Positions 17,463 to 26,417 of a stretch of DNA of 35,857 bases are shown here, in pieces. How positions within the stretch are numbered: position 1 is the first letter of the stretch; each line of letters starts with the position of its first letter. Under the pieces are notes generated by a model that saw only the letters and a program-made list of their open reading frames with translations, was not told the origin of the DNA and made no database searches. Where the stretch lies: the NCBI GenBank assembly GCA_937965735.1, contig CALCKU010000080.1, forward strand, positions 1 through 35,857, written 5' to 3'. Both the position numbers and the translations under genes were made by a program. Source of the stretch: an uncultured Caulobacterales bacterium (GTDB lineage: Bacteria > Pseudomonadota > Alphaproteobacteria > Caulobacterales > Maricaulaceae).

Positions 17463-18018
17463 AAGCAGATTTTAGACATTGACGCGGTGCGTTCGTATCC
17501 GAATGCTTTTTGTTAGAACGCCCTCAATTGCGTCTGCATTGCAGTTAATTTGTTTCATCAATTTGAGTCTGGTAATATGAATATCAGTTCATGTTTTTTA
17601 AAAATAGTCCTAAAATTCACGTTTCAGGGCGGCGTGAGGGCTTGATTACGGCTTTATTCTAGTTGGATCGGCGCTGAAGCCAAATCCAAAATCAAGGGTG
17701 CTTGGCGCTGTTTATAAGCTAAGGCCCTATTTTGAATAGGCGCACACTGCCTTTCAACATCTATATCTTTTCGTAAGAAAATCCCCGTATTTACTGGGTC
17801 TCATGTGAAATCCAGTCAAGCGTTTCAAAGACGTCGCCGCGTTCAGTTCTGCACGATTTCCTATCTTTATGAAGAAATTCTCGTTTCTATAAAGGCTTGC
17901 ACCTGTCTTTAAGGTATATTTAAGGATGTCTTTTATCTTGATCTTGAGACTTACCGTTTACCTTAACCTTTGTATGTCGAGTGATTTTGTCATTCCATAT
18001 AGAAATTTGAGGTGTGAG

Positions 18019-19344
18019 ATGCGTAATTTTTTAAATATATCGAGGAATTTTTGTAAGAACCGGAAGGGCAATCTTTCGATTGTTGCCGCATTGGCGCTGC
18101 CAACGTCATTGATGGCAGCCTTTGGTGCGCTTGATTACGGCATGTATACAACATCGAGCCAAGAGCTTAAAACGGCAGCCAGTATGGCGGCTTTGGCGTC
18201 GATAAATGACGCGCAAATCGCGTATATCAATAGAGAAGATGTGGATTTTGACAATTTGATCAGAAACAAAGCCACTGAAGTCTTCAATTCGCGGGCAGCG
18301 GATATCAAAAACACAACCCTTACAAATGTTGAAGTTGTCCCTGAAATCATAAATAATAAACTCTCCGTTGAAATCACATATAATGCCAAAGTCGGCTCTA
18401 ATATTATGGGAATTACGGGTAAGGATTATTACGGTGTAAAAAATACGCAGGGTGCGCGCGTAGCCGTAAGATCATATATCAATTTCAATTTTTTGTTTGA
18501 TGTCTCGGCCTCTATGGGTGTGGGCGCGACCCATGAAGATATGGTCATTATGAAGGAAGAAATTAACTGCGCATTTTCTTGTCATCTTCGTAGTGAACGC
18601 GGTAATTCGACTTATGATGTAGCAAAAGCCGCTGGCGCGACAATGCGCATTGATATTGCCCGTGAAGCGGCAAAAAAGGCGATTGATGTTATGATTCAAG
18701 CGTCTGAAGTCACAGATCACATGCGGGTTGGCTTACATCTTTTTGACACAGTTTTCTCCTCTCATTTGCAAACATCCGACCCCGTTTCGGCGGATTTAGT
18801 CTCTGCAAAGTCCAAAGTGGATGAATATGTTCAAATGCGCATGGAGTTTGGGGGGTCTAACATGGAAGGGGGCCTCAATAAGCTTGTGGAAACTCTACCG
18901 ACCAGCGGAACGGGCCGATATGTTGATGACCGGATTGAATATATTATCGTTTTAACAGACGGCGTAGAAAACCCACAGACTTTAGAGGCAACGGGGACAT
19001 GGTATGCACATCCTGATGCTGTTCCGAATGAGCCTTTTAAAAAATTTGCGGACCATGAATATGAATATGCGCCTGCGGCCAGTTCATGTGATACGGCGAA
19101 AGCAAAGGGCATCAATGTATTCTTTATTAACACAGAATACCTCGTGCCTGATTTTCCCCAAACTTCACACAACACCGATCGTTTTGGGTTCATTGAAGAC
19201 ACTTTGCACGACCTCATTCCCCAGCGCATGGCAGAATGTGCGGGCAGAGCAGACAATGTCTTTACGGCCACGTCGCCAGAAGAAATCATAACGGCGTTTC
19301 AAGAGATTATTGGCGAAGTCAGTACACCTCTTAGATTATATTAG
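18019..19344 (+). CDS. TadG-like protein: TadE/TadG N-terminal segment plus von Willebrand factor A domain
   Basis: RNFCKNRKGNLSIVAALALPTSLMAAFGALDYG...TAASMAALAS; MIDAS motif LFDVSASMG; IIVLTDGVENP; start ATG 18019 (track ORF begins 17926). Confidence 0.85.
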   Translation: MRNFLNISRNFCKNRKGNLSIVAALALPTSLMAAFGALDYGMYTTSSQELKTAASMAALASINDAQIAYINREDVDFDNLIRNKATEVFNSRAADIKNTTLTNVEVVPEIINNKLSVEITYNAKVGSNIMGITGKDYYGVKNTQGARVAVRSYINFNFLFDVSASMGVGATHEDMVIMKEEINCAFSCHLRSERGNSTYDVAKAAGATMRIDIAREAAKKAIDVMIQASEVTDHMRVGLHLFDTVFSSHLQTSDPVSADLVSAKSKVDEYVQMRMEFGGSNMEGGLNKLVETLPTSGTGRYVDDRIEYIIVLTDGVENPQTLEATGTWYAHPDAVPNEPFKKFADHEYEYAPAASSCDTAKAKGINVFFINTEYLVPDFPQTSHNTDRFGFIEDTLHDLIPQRMAECAGRADNVFTATSPEEIITAFQEIIGEVSTPLRLY

Positions 19345-19438
19345 TAATTTTCGGATATAGTCGTGTCAAAGCAAGGTCATATCTAAAATAAAGATGGGCT
19401 GAGTTGCGGAGTCAGGGGTATTGGAAAGCTATATACTA

Positions 19439-20005
19439 ATGAAAAAAACATTCAAAGATAAAGTAAGAAAGCGGTTAAGTGCATGTGATAGCGGGGCGAC
19501 GGCTCTAGAATTTGCTATCCTTGCCCCTGTCTTTTTTGTTGTTCTGTTTTCAATTATCGAAATTGGTTATCACGCCTTGATCCAATCGGATCTGGATGGA
19601 CTGTCTTATAATTTCACGATGAGTATGGCCATCAGTGATGATAATGGTATGGATAAACAACAGGTTATCAATGATATTTTGTGTGCACAAAAAACGGTAT
19701 TTGTGAAATGTGAAAATGTCACGGTGGGCATTGATGCATATGACCGTTTTGCATTTTTTGACCCAAATATCATGGATGACTTTACCACCCGTTGGAAGAC
19801 GGGATGTGGTGGCATGACCATTATTACACAGTTAAATTATCCAACCACGAATTTTGTACTGCCTTTCGTTTTTGGGGATATTATTATGGTGAACGGCAAA
19901 AAACATCACCGTGCACGCGGTATGGTGACACGCGAATTAACATTGGTTGGAAACGGTCAAACGAGTGTGACTATGGGAAGCTCGGGTGAAACATGTTCAA
20001 CATAG
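19439..20005 (+). CDS. TadE/TadG family pilus-assembly-like protein
   Basis: SACDSGATALEFAILAPVFFVVLFSIIEIGYHALIQSDLDGL, typical TadE N-terminal pseudopilin-like segment; start ATG 19439 (track 19421 TTG). Confidence 0.85.
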   Translation: MKKTFKDKVRKRLSACDSGATALEFAILAPVFFVVLFSIIEIGYHALIQSDLDGLSYNFTMSMAISDDNGMDKQQVINDILCAQKTVFVKCENVTVGIDAYDRFAFFDPNIMDDFTTRWKTGCGGMTIITQLNYPTTNFVLPFVFGDIIMVNGKKHHRARGMVTRELTLVGNGQTSVTMGSSGETCST

Positions 20006-20748
20006 ATATTTCAGGTTTGAAAATGAATGTTATAAAAGATAAATCTGTTTTTGCCCCGTCCATCCGAAAGTCCGCAAAAAGTCTTTTCAATCGGTTTCGG
20101 GGTAATAAAGAGGGTGTGGTCTCGATTGAATTTGCTTTGATTATGCCAGTTCTGGTCGCCATTTTTCTATCGACTTTGGAATTGGCAAATTATGTGATGA
20201 TTGATCGTCGGGCTGGGTTTGCGAATGAATATTACGCCGCCATTATGTCAAGATCAGCCACCCGGGTCTATTCACGTCAAATGTACCACGGTGAATCTGT
20301 GTTTCCAATTGTGAACACAACGGCTTCACCGCGTTATAGATTGAGTCCCTCATTCTGGGCCCGTCGTAGTCACGAAATGGCGATTGCGAGTGTGGATATG
20401 GTTCGCCAAGACCCCAATTGCGTTGGAAATGCTTGTGCGTTTCAACCCGTAGTTTTATGGAAATATGACAGAGCCTATTATCTTGGAGGCCAATTGGCGA
20501 AATTTACGTGCAATATGGAGGTTACAACAGGCTATATTGGGCCTGAAGAGGATAAGATCGATGCGTCATTTGTAGGGCGCTCGCCCGTCTTTATGAGCCG
20601 TTTGGCTTATGAGTATCATCCGATTGCCTTAAAAGGTATTATACCCACCCGGTTTCATAAAAAATCAGCCACAATGCAAGTGAGGAGCGATGTGCCATTG
20701 CGCCATTATGCTGAAGGTTTCTATTGCCCAGGTCAATATACTGGATAG
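19993..20748 (+). CDS. TadE/TadG family pilus-assembly-like protein
   Basis: RGNKEGVVSIEFALIMPVLVAIFLSTLELANYVMIDRRAG; overlaps or abuts the previous ORF (alternative start 20023). Confidence 0.83.
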   Translation: MFNIDISGLKMNVIKDKSVFAPSIRKSAKSLFNRFRGNKEGVVSIEFALIMPVLVAIFLSTLELANYVMIDRRAGFANEYYAAIMSRSATRVYSRQMYHGESVFPIVNTTASPRYRLSPSFWARRSHEMAIASVDMVRQDPNCVGNACAFQPVVLWKYDRAYYLGGQLAKFTCNMEVTTGYIGPEEDKIDASFVGRSPVFMSRLAYEYHPIALKGIIPTRFHKKSATMQVRSDVPLRHYAEGFYCPGQYTG

Positions 20749-20831
20749 GCTATTGGGTCTGTTTTTCGTGTGAATTAAATCTGTCTGCATGAAAACGGCT
20801 AATCGGTATTGTTTCTCTCTTAATTTCTATG

Positions 20832-20860
20832 GCCCCGCTTTAACACAGCGGGGCTTTTTT
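20832..20860 (+). terminator. Rho-independent terminator
   Basis: gccccgct-ttaacac-agcggggc followed by tttttt. Confidence 0.92.
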
Positions 20861-20956
20861 GTTATGCCCATTTGTTTATGACGCAATCCTATGTAAACGG
20901 GCCATAATGATTATGGGGAATGGGATATTACGGTCTGGATGAAAGACGGGATGAAT

Positions 20957-21012
20957 TTTCGGGCTTTGATTTTTGGACCTTGATTTTTGGGCCTTATTTT
21001 CGGGCATTGACA
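20957..21012. repeat. Degenerate 14-bp tandem repeat, about 4 copies
   Basis: ttcgggctttgatt / tttggaccttgatt / tttgggccttattt / tcgggcattgacaa. Confidence 0.75.
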
Positions 21013-21103
21013 AAAAGGCAGGGTTTGATTATTCCACCCCAAATTCCGCGCAATTTAACGTGCGCTCTGAACTGTGCGACCTCCCATGTGGGAACGATGC
21101 AGG

Positions 21104-21142
21104 CGGGGTCCTCTGGTCGATGTGAACATCCACCGGAGCCCG
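21104..21142 (+). other. Candidate structured leader hairpin upstream of ffh
   Basis: cggggtcctctggtcgatg-tgaa-catccaccggagcccg: imperfect long hairpin (CGGG/TCC/TGG/ATG blocks pair with the 3' arm), followed by gtttt. Confidence 0.45.
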
Positions 21143-21190
21143 TTTTGTATTGAGTTTTTCAGTTTCGTAAGGGCGTGTAAAAGGAAAAGC

Positions 21191-22813
21191 ATGTTTGAGG
21201 CCTTAGGCGATAAACTTACGGGTGTTTTTGACACATTAACAGGGCGGGGCGCCCTGTCTGAAAAGGATGTTAGCGCCGCGATGCGTGAAATCCGTGTCGC
21301 TTTGCTCGAAGCCGATGTTGCCCTGCCTGTTGTTAAGCAATTTATCGAGCAGATCAAAAAAGAGTCGGTTGGTGAAAAAGTCATCAAATCCGTCAAACCG
21401 GGTCAGCAAATTGTTAAAATTGTCCATGACGGCTTGGTTGATATGCTGGGTGGGACCTTGTCGGACGATGAAACGGACCGTGCAGAAGCGGCTAAATCGT
21501 CGGAGTTAAACTTATCAGGACGCCCGCCAGTCGCTATTTTAATGGCGGGTTTGCAAGGGTCGGGTAAGACAACAACTTCAGGTAAGCTGGCAAAGTTTTT
21601 AAAAGAAAAAGGCAAGAAAAAAGTCCTCCTCGCCTCGCTGGATACACGAAGACCTGCGGCGATGGAACAGCTGGGTATATTGGCCAAGCAGGTCGGGGTT
21701 GATTTTCTGCCGATTGTCAAAGGCGAAGATGCGGTTACGATTGCGAAACGGGCCATGGATAGCGGGGCTAAAGGTGGCTTTGACGTGGTCTTCCTTGATA
21801 CGGCGGGGCGTACGACAATCGATTCAGAGTTGATGGACGAAGTCGCGCAGATTGCCAAAGTCACGAATCCGATTGAAACCCTCCTCGTTGCCGATAGTTT
21901 AACGGGACAAGACGCGGTGGAAACCGCCGCGCGCTTCCATGCGCAACTTCCGCTCACAGGGCTTGTCCTAACACGGATTGATGGCGATGGTCGCGGCGGC
22001 GCGGCATTGTCTATGCGCGCTGTCACGGGGCTTCCAATTAAGTTCCTCGGAACGGGTGAAAAGCTTGACGGGTTAGAAGCGTTTGACGCGCAACGGCTCG
22101 CAGGCCGTATTTTGGGGCAAGGTGATATTGTCTCGCTTGTAGAACGCGCCTCAGAGGTTATTGACCAAAAAGAAGCCGAGCGTGTTGCCAAGAAAATGCA
22201 AAAGGGGACGTTTGATCTAGACGACCTTGGTAAGCAACTCGGACAAATGCAAAAAATGGGCGGTATGGGCGGCCTGATGAAAATGATGCCCGGCATGGGT
22301 AAAGTCAAAAAACAGCTTGATGCCGCTGGGGGCATGGATGATAAATTACTGACACAACAGCAGGCGATCATCTTATCGATGACCCCTGAAGAGCGTAAAA
22401 AACCACATCTTATAAAAGCGTCGCGCAAGAAACGTATTGCGGCTGGGTCTGGCATGTCCGTGCAAGAGGTGAATAAGCTTTTGAAAATGCACCGCCAAAT
22501 GTCCGATATGATGAAGAAGATGGGCAAGGGCGGCATGGCGGGACTGATGTCTCAAATGGGCGGCATGCCAGGCATGCCCAAAATGCCGGGTGGTATGTCC
22601 GCTAAAGGCGGCGGAATGGGCGGTATGCCTAATCCTGCCGATATGGATCCCGCAATGCTTGAACAGCTCAAAAAACAAATGGGCTCTTCTGGCTTAGGGG
22701 GCGGCATGCCGAAGCTTCCTGGCATTGGCGGTCTTGGTGGTGGTTTGGGTGGCGGTTCAAAGCTTCCGGGCCTTGGCGGTTTACCCGGTCTGGGTAGGCC
22801 TAAGAAAAAATAG
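21191..22813 (+). CDS. ffh: Signal recognition particle protein Ffh (SRP54)
   Basis: MFEALGDKLTGVFDTLTGRGALSEKDV; GLQGSGKTTTSGKLAKFL; DTAGRTTIDSELMDE; M-domain; Met/Gly-rich C-terminal tail. Track start 21074 is over-extended. Confidence 0.97.
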   Translation: MFEALGDKLTGVFDTLTGRGALSEKDVSAAMREIRVALLEADVALPVVKQFIEQIKKESVGEKVIKSVKPGQQIVKIVHDGLVDMLGGTLSDDETDRAEAAKSSELNLSGRPPVAILMAGLQGSGKTTTSGKLAKFLKEKGKKKVLLASLDTRRPAAMEQLGILAKQVGVDFLPIVKGEDAVTIAKRAMDSGAKGGFDVVFLDTAGRTTIDSELMDEVAQIAKVTNPIETLLVADSLTGQDAVETAARFHAQLPLTGLVLTRIDGDGRGGAALSMRAVTGLPIKFLGTGEKLDGLEAFDAQRLAGRILGQGDIVSLVERASEVIDQKEAERVAKKMQKGTFDLDDLGKQLGQMQKMGGMGGLMKMMPGMGKVKKQLDAAGGMDDKLLTQQQAIILSMTPEERKKPHLIKASRKKRIAAGSGMSVQEVNKLLKMHRQMSDMMKKMGKGGMAGLMSQMGGMPGMPKMPGGMSAKGGGMGGMPNPADMDPAMLEQLKKQMGSSGLGGGMPKLPGIGGLGGGLGGGSKLPGLGGLPGLGRPKKK

Positions 22814-22871
22814 TTTAAGTCGAATAAGTATCAAATTTAAAATTAGAATGCTAAATTAAAGGAAAACTCTC

Positions 22872-23327
22872 ATGGCACTCAAATTAAGATTGGCCCGTCA
22901 CGGCGCCAAAAAACGTCCATATTACCGTATCGTTGTTGCGGATTCTCGCATGCCGCGCGATGGTCGCTTTATTGAAATCGTAGGCTCATATAATCCAATG
23001 CTTCCAAAAGATAGTGAAGACCGCGTACAGCTGAAGACTGAAAAAATTCAAGAATGGCTTGCTAAGGGTGCGCGTCCCACCGACCGCGTCGCGCGTTTTC
23101 TCGGGGCTGCGGGTCTTTGGGAATGGAAGGCTGGTAATAACCCGAATAAGGGTAAACCCGGTAAAAAAGCTGAACAGCTTTTGATCGAAAAGAAAGAAAA
23201 AGAAGAAGCCCGTAAAGAAGCTGAAGCCGAAGCTAAGCAAGCGGCTAAAGAAGCCGCAGCGGCGGCTGAAGCCGCGGCTAAAGAGGCTGAGGCGGCTCCA
23301 GAAGAAGCGCCAAAAACTGAAGAATAG
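22872..23327 (+). CDS. rpsP: 30S ribosomal protein S16 with charged Ala/Glu/Lys C-terminal extension
   Basis: [42 protein letters not shown]..., then [46 protein letters not shown]. Confidence 0.97.
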   Translation: MALKLRLARHGAKKRPYYRIVVADSRMPRDGRFIEIVGSYNPMLPKDSEDRVQLKTEKIQEWLAKGARPTDRVARFLGAAGLWEWKAGNNPNKGKPGKKAEQLLIEKKEKEEARKEAEAEAKQAAKEAAAAAEAAAKEAEAAPEEAPKTEE

Positions 23328-23353
23328 AGTTTTTGAGTTTAATGCGATTATAG

Positions 23354-23378
23354 ACCGAGGCTATGGCCTCGGTTTTTT
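23354..23378 (+). terminator. Rho-independent terminator after rpsP
   Basis: accgaggc-tatg-gcctcggt followed by a T run. Confidence 0.93.
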
Positions 23379-23401
23379 GTTCCGCAAGGGTAAGTTTAGG
23401 C

Positions 23402-25321
23402 TTAACCTTGCAGTTTCTTGAGCTTTGAAAATAGGCTTTTGGGGTTTTGCAAAAGGGCTTTAGCCGACCCTTGCTCCTTAATTTGTCCTGAATCGATCAC
23501 ATAAATACGGTCAGCATGCAAGATCGTCGAGAGTTTATGGGCCACAATCAACGTTGTACGACCCTTAGATAAAGCTTCGAGCGCAGCTTGAACTTTTGCT
23601 TCAGATTCCGCGTCTAGGGCCGATGTGGCTTCGTCTAATAAGAGTATGGGTGCGTCTCTTAGAATGGCGCGCGCAATTGAGAGTCTCTGCTTTTGCCCGC
23701 CTGATAAACTGTCGCCATTCTCACCGAGTCGCGTTTGATAGGCTTGCGGCAGGGCCATAATGAAGTCATGCGCATCTGCCGCTTTGGCCGCCAAGATTAT
23801 GTCGGCTTCAGAAGCGTTTTGATCGCCAAAACCAATATTGGCGAGGACGCTATCATCAAATAAGGTCACGGATTGGGAAACAAGCGCTATGGACGCCCTT
23901 AAACTCGACAGAGTCACGTCTTTGATAGTGTGATTATCGACTAAAATGGAACCTGCTTGGGCTTCATAGAGGCGAGGAATCAAGTTAATCAAAGTTGATT
24001 TTCCGCTACCCGATGCGCCGACAAAAGCGAGGGTTTCGCCCGGATTGGCGTGGAAGGAAACCTTGTCCAAAGCTTGCGTTCCGTCTGCATAGGTGAAGCT
24101 GACATTCTTAAATTCAATTTGGCCTTTAGGCGCGGTTAAAGTGTGTGCATTTGGAGTGTCTATAATCCTTGGTCTTTGGTCGATGACACCGTAAATCCGT
24201 TCTAATGCGGACAAGCCCTCTTGGATAACCGTGTTGAGCGTTCCGAGCGCGCGAATTCGCGGAGACAGCACAAGTAAACCTGTGAGCACACCCGCAATGG
24301 ATCCCGCGCTCGCACTGCCTTGAGTGACTTGAAATACGCCAAAAATGACAACGCCTGCAATGGCAAGACCGCCCATGACTTCAAGGATCGGATCGACACG
24401 GGCTTGTTCGGTGACAAGTTTTAAAAACAGGCGTATGCGTTCATTAAAAGTCTGGCCAAGCCGTTTGATTTCAAACGTTTCCAACCCGTAAGTTTTGATC
24501 ATACGCGCGCTTGAAAAGCTTTCGTTTAAATCCGAGGTGATTTTACCAATATGTTTTTGTACAGCTTTGGCATTACCTCTCAGCCGTTTTGAAATGGTAA
24601 TGATTGGCCACGCACAAAGCGGGTAGAGCAAAAGTACCATAAGGGTGAGCGGCCAATTTTGATACAGCATGGCGGCAATCGTTAAAATTACGGTCAAAAG
24701 GTCTTTGATAATATTAGACAGGGCGCGGATTAGGGCATTGGATAGAACGGTAACATCATTGGTGAATTTGGAGATCAAGTTTCCAATGGGTTCTTGTGAA
24801 AATGTTGCAAAGTCAGCCGCGTGCGCACGCTCAAACATATCTTTTTGCAACGCACCCACCGTATTTAGCGCTATTTTATTGCTTAAAATGCGTTGTGCGT
24901 AATTGGAAAGACCAGATAGTAAGGTAATGCCTAACAGAACAGGCAGAACCAGTTTTGCGTATTGTTGGGCCTGCGCTAAGGCTTGAGCCTGAGTCTGATT
25001 ACGAGTCTGATTCCGAGTCTGGGCAGAATTTTGGGGAGAGGCCTGTTCAGAGGTTTGTGCCGCGATTTGTTGGGGTGTCTCACTCGTGGCCGGGGCGGGT
25101 GTAGTCTGTGTATTTATAGCATTGGCTTGATCAACAATATAGCTGACAACAAGCGTATAGGCCGCCGTTGCCGCCGCGAGAAAGATCATAAATAAAACCG
25201 CAAGTAAGAAAGTTCTATATTGCGGCCGAATATAAACCAACCAAAGTCGTTTAATCAATTGCCAGTCGGTCAAAGGATGCGCGGCGTTTTCGGTCTGTTT
25301 CGTCGTGACGGTCTTAGCCAA
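23402..25321 (-). CDS. MsbA-like ABC transporter, fused permease-ATPase
   Basis: Walker A GASGSGKSTLINLIP, signature LSGGQKQRLSIARAIL, Walker B ILLLDEATSALD; type I exporter TM domain. Q/T/N-rich insert after TM1. Confidence 0.92.
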   Translation of the reverse strand: MAKTVTTKQTENAAHPLTDWQLIKRLWLVYIRPQYRTFLLAVLFMIFLAAATAAYTLVVSYIVDQANAINTQTTPAPATSETPQQIAAQTSEQASPQNSAQTRNQTRNQTQAQALAQAQQYAKLVLPVLLGITLLSGLSNYAQRILSNKIALNTVGALQKDMFERAHAADFATFSQEPIGNLISKFTNDVTVLSNALIRALSNIIKDLLTVILTIAAMLYQNWPLTLMVLLLYPLCAWPIITISKRLRGNAKAVQKHIGKITSDLNESFSSARMIKTYGLETFEIKRLGQTFNERIRLFLKLVTEQARVDPILEVMGGLAIAGVVIFGVFQVTQGSASAGSIAGVLTGLLVLSPRIRALGTLNTVIQEGLSALERIYGVIDQRPRIIDTPNAHTLTAPKGQIEFKNVSFTYADGTQALDKVSFHANPGETLAFVGASGSGKSTLINLIPRLYEAQAGSILVDNHTIKDVTLSSLRASIALVSQSVTLFDDSVLANIGFGDQNASEADIILAAKAADAHDFIMALPQAYQTRLGENGDSLSGGQKQRLSIARAILRDAPILLLDEATSALDAESEAKVQAALEALSKGRTTLIVAHKLSTILHADRIYVIDSGQIKEQGSAKALLQNPKSLFSKLKKLQG

Positions 25322-26417
25322 TGATGCCGTCTTTATCAGGGTCGATCAGTTCATGCGCATGGAGGATGAAATAGCGCATATGGGCATTATCAACTGTACG
25401 TTGTGCGGCAGATTTCCATGCGGCGCGTGCGGTTTCAAAATTCGGAAAAGCGCCAACAAAATCAATCGCGTCTAAATCCCTGAAATTTGTGCGCATGGGA
25501 TCGATTAATTCGCCGCCTATAACGAGGTGTAAGAGTTGTACTTCGGGGTCTTTACGATCAGTCATACGGGTTCCTAAAAAGCCAAAATCTTTAATGCGGT
25601 CACGGCTGTCTTCAAATTGTGAAATTACCGGATCAATACGGTCTCTTATCAAAGCGTGCAAGCGGGGGCCAGCACAAATAATACCCAGACCTGAAACACT
25701 GTCTTGGTCATAGCGGGGGGTCGCGCCGCGTAGATTGGTGACTTTGGCGCCTGCTTCAGTACAGATTAACTCTGCCGCCGCTACGTCCCAATCGGATTTT
25801 GGAGTGAAGGCCACGGCGGCGTGTTCATCGCCGCACGCTACTTTGACCATACGATAGGCCATAGAATTAATCACAGAGACATTCATGTCGGGCCAGCCCA
25901 GACGTCGGAATTTACGCGCATAGCCAACCATGCGGATATGCTCTAATTCATCGCTGTCGCGAATTTTAATCGGGACATTGTTAAGGGTCGCTCCGCCCGT
26001 TAAATGTGCGGAATACATCTCGTCAAGAAGGGGGTTATATACGGCTCCAGCAACGGATATGCCGTTTTCAATAATTGCGACGGAAACAGAAAAATTAGGG
26101 GTACGATCAATGAAAGCGCGCGTGCCGTCAATTGGATCCACGACAAAACAACGTTTACAGTGACGGCGTGAATTATCATCTTTGGTTTCTTCAGATAACC
26201 AGCCATATTCAGGTCGGGCTTGTAACAGCGCGCGTGCCAAGAAATCATTTACGGCAATATCGGCGTCTGTAACGGGGTGGCCTTTTTCTTTGTCCCAGAC
26301 TTTGGAATCATTGGCATCAAAGGCTTCTTTGGCAATTCCGCCTGCGGCCCGTACACTTTCAATCAATAAAGCGCGGTCTTTAGCGTAATCATCAATATCT
26401 GTTTTAGAGACCTGCAA
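25314..26417 (-). CDS. Inositol monophosphatase/CysQ-like phosphatase fused to a DUF4170-like C-terminal domain
   Basis: VVDPIDGTRAFIDRTPNFSVSVAII (IMPase motif) and SDWDVAAAELICTEAGAKVTNL. C-terminal VQLLHLVIGGELIDPMRTNFRDLDAIDFVGAFPNFETARAAWKSAAQRTVDNAHMRYFILHAHELIDP matches the DUF4170 pattern. Confidence 0.88.
   Translation of the reverse strand: MQVSKTDIDDYAKDRALLIESVRAAGGIAKEAFDANDSKVWDKEKGHPVTDADIAVNDFLARALLQARPEYGWLSEETKDDNSRRHCKRCFVVDPIDGTRAFIDRTPNFSVSVAIIENGISVAGAVYNPLLDEMYSAHLTGGATLNNVPIKIRDSDELEHIRMVGYARKFRRLGWPDMNVSVINSMAYRMVKVACGDEHAAVAFTPKSDWDVAAAELICTEAGAKVTNLRGATPRYDQDSVSGLGIICAGPRLHALIRDRIDPVISQFEDSRDRIKDFGFLGTRMTDRKDPEVQLLHLVIGGELIDPMRTNFRDLDAIDFVGAFPNFETARAAWKSAAQRTVDNAHMRYFILHAHELIDPDKDGIIG

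Noticed and set aside
18831-19289. 152-aa minus-strand ORF and other antisense ORFs in the Tad-like genes
   Set aside because: Overlap a strong vWA-domain coding frame on the plus strand.
21061-21150. SRP (4.5S) RNA gene beside ffh
   Set aside because: The conserved gtcaggtccggaaggaagcagcc core is absent.
21403-22536. 377-aa minus-strand ORF
   Set aside because: Fully antisense to ffh; Ser/Ile/Pro/Cys-rich composition reflects codon shadowing, no domain signature.
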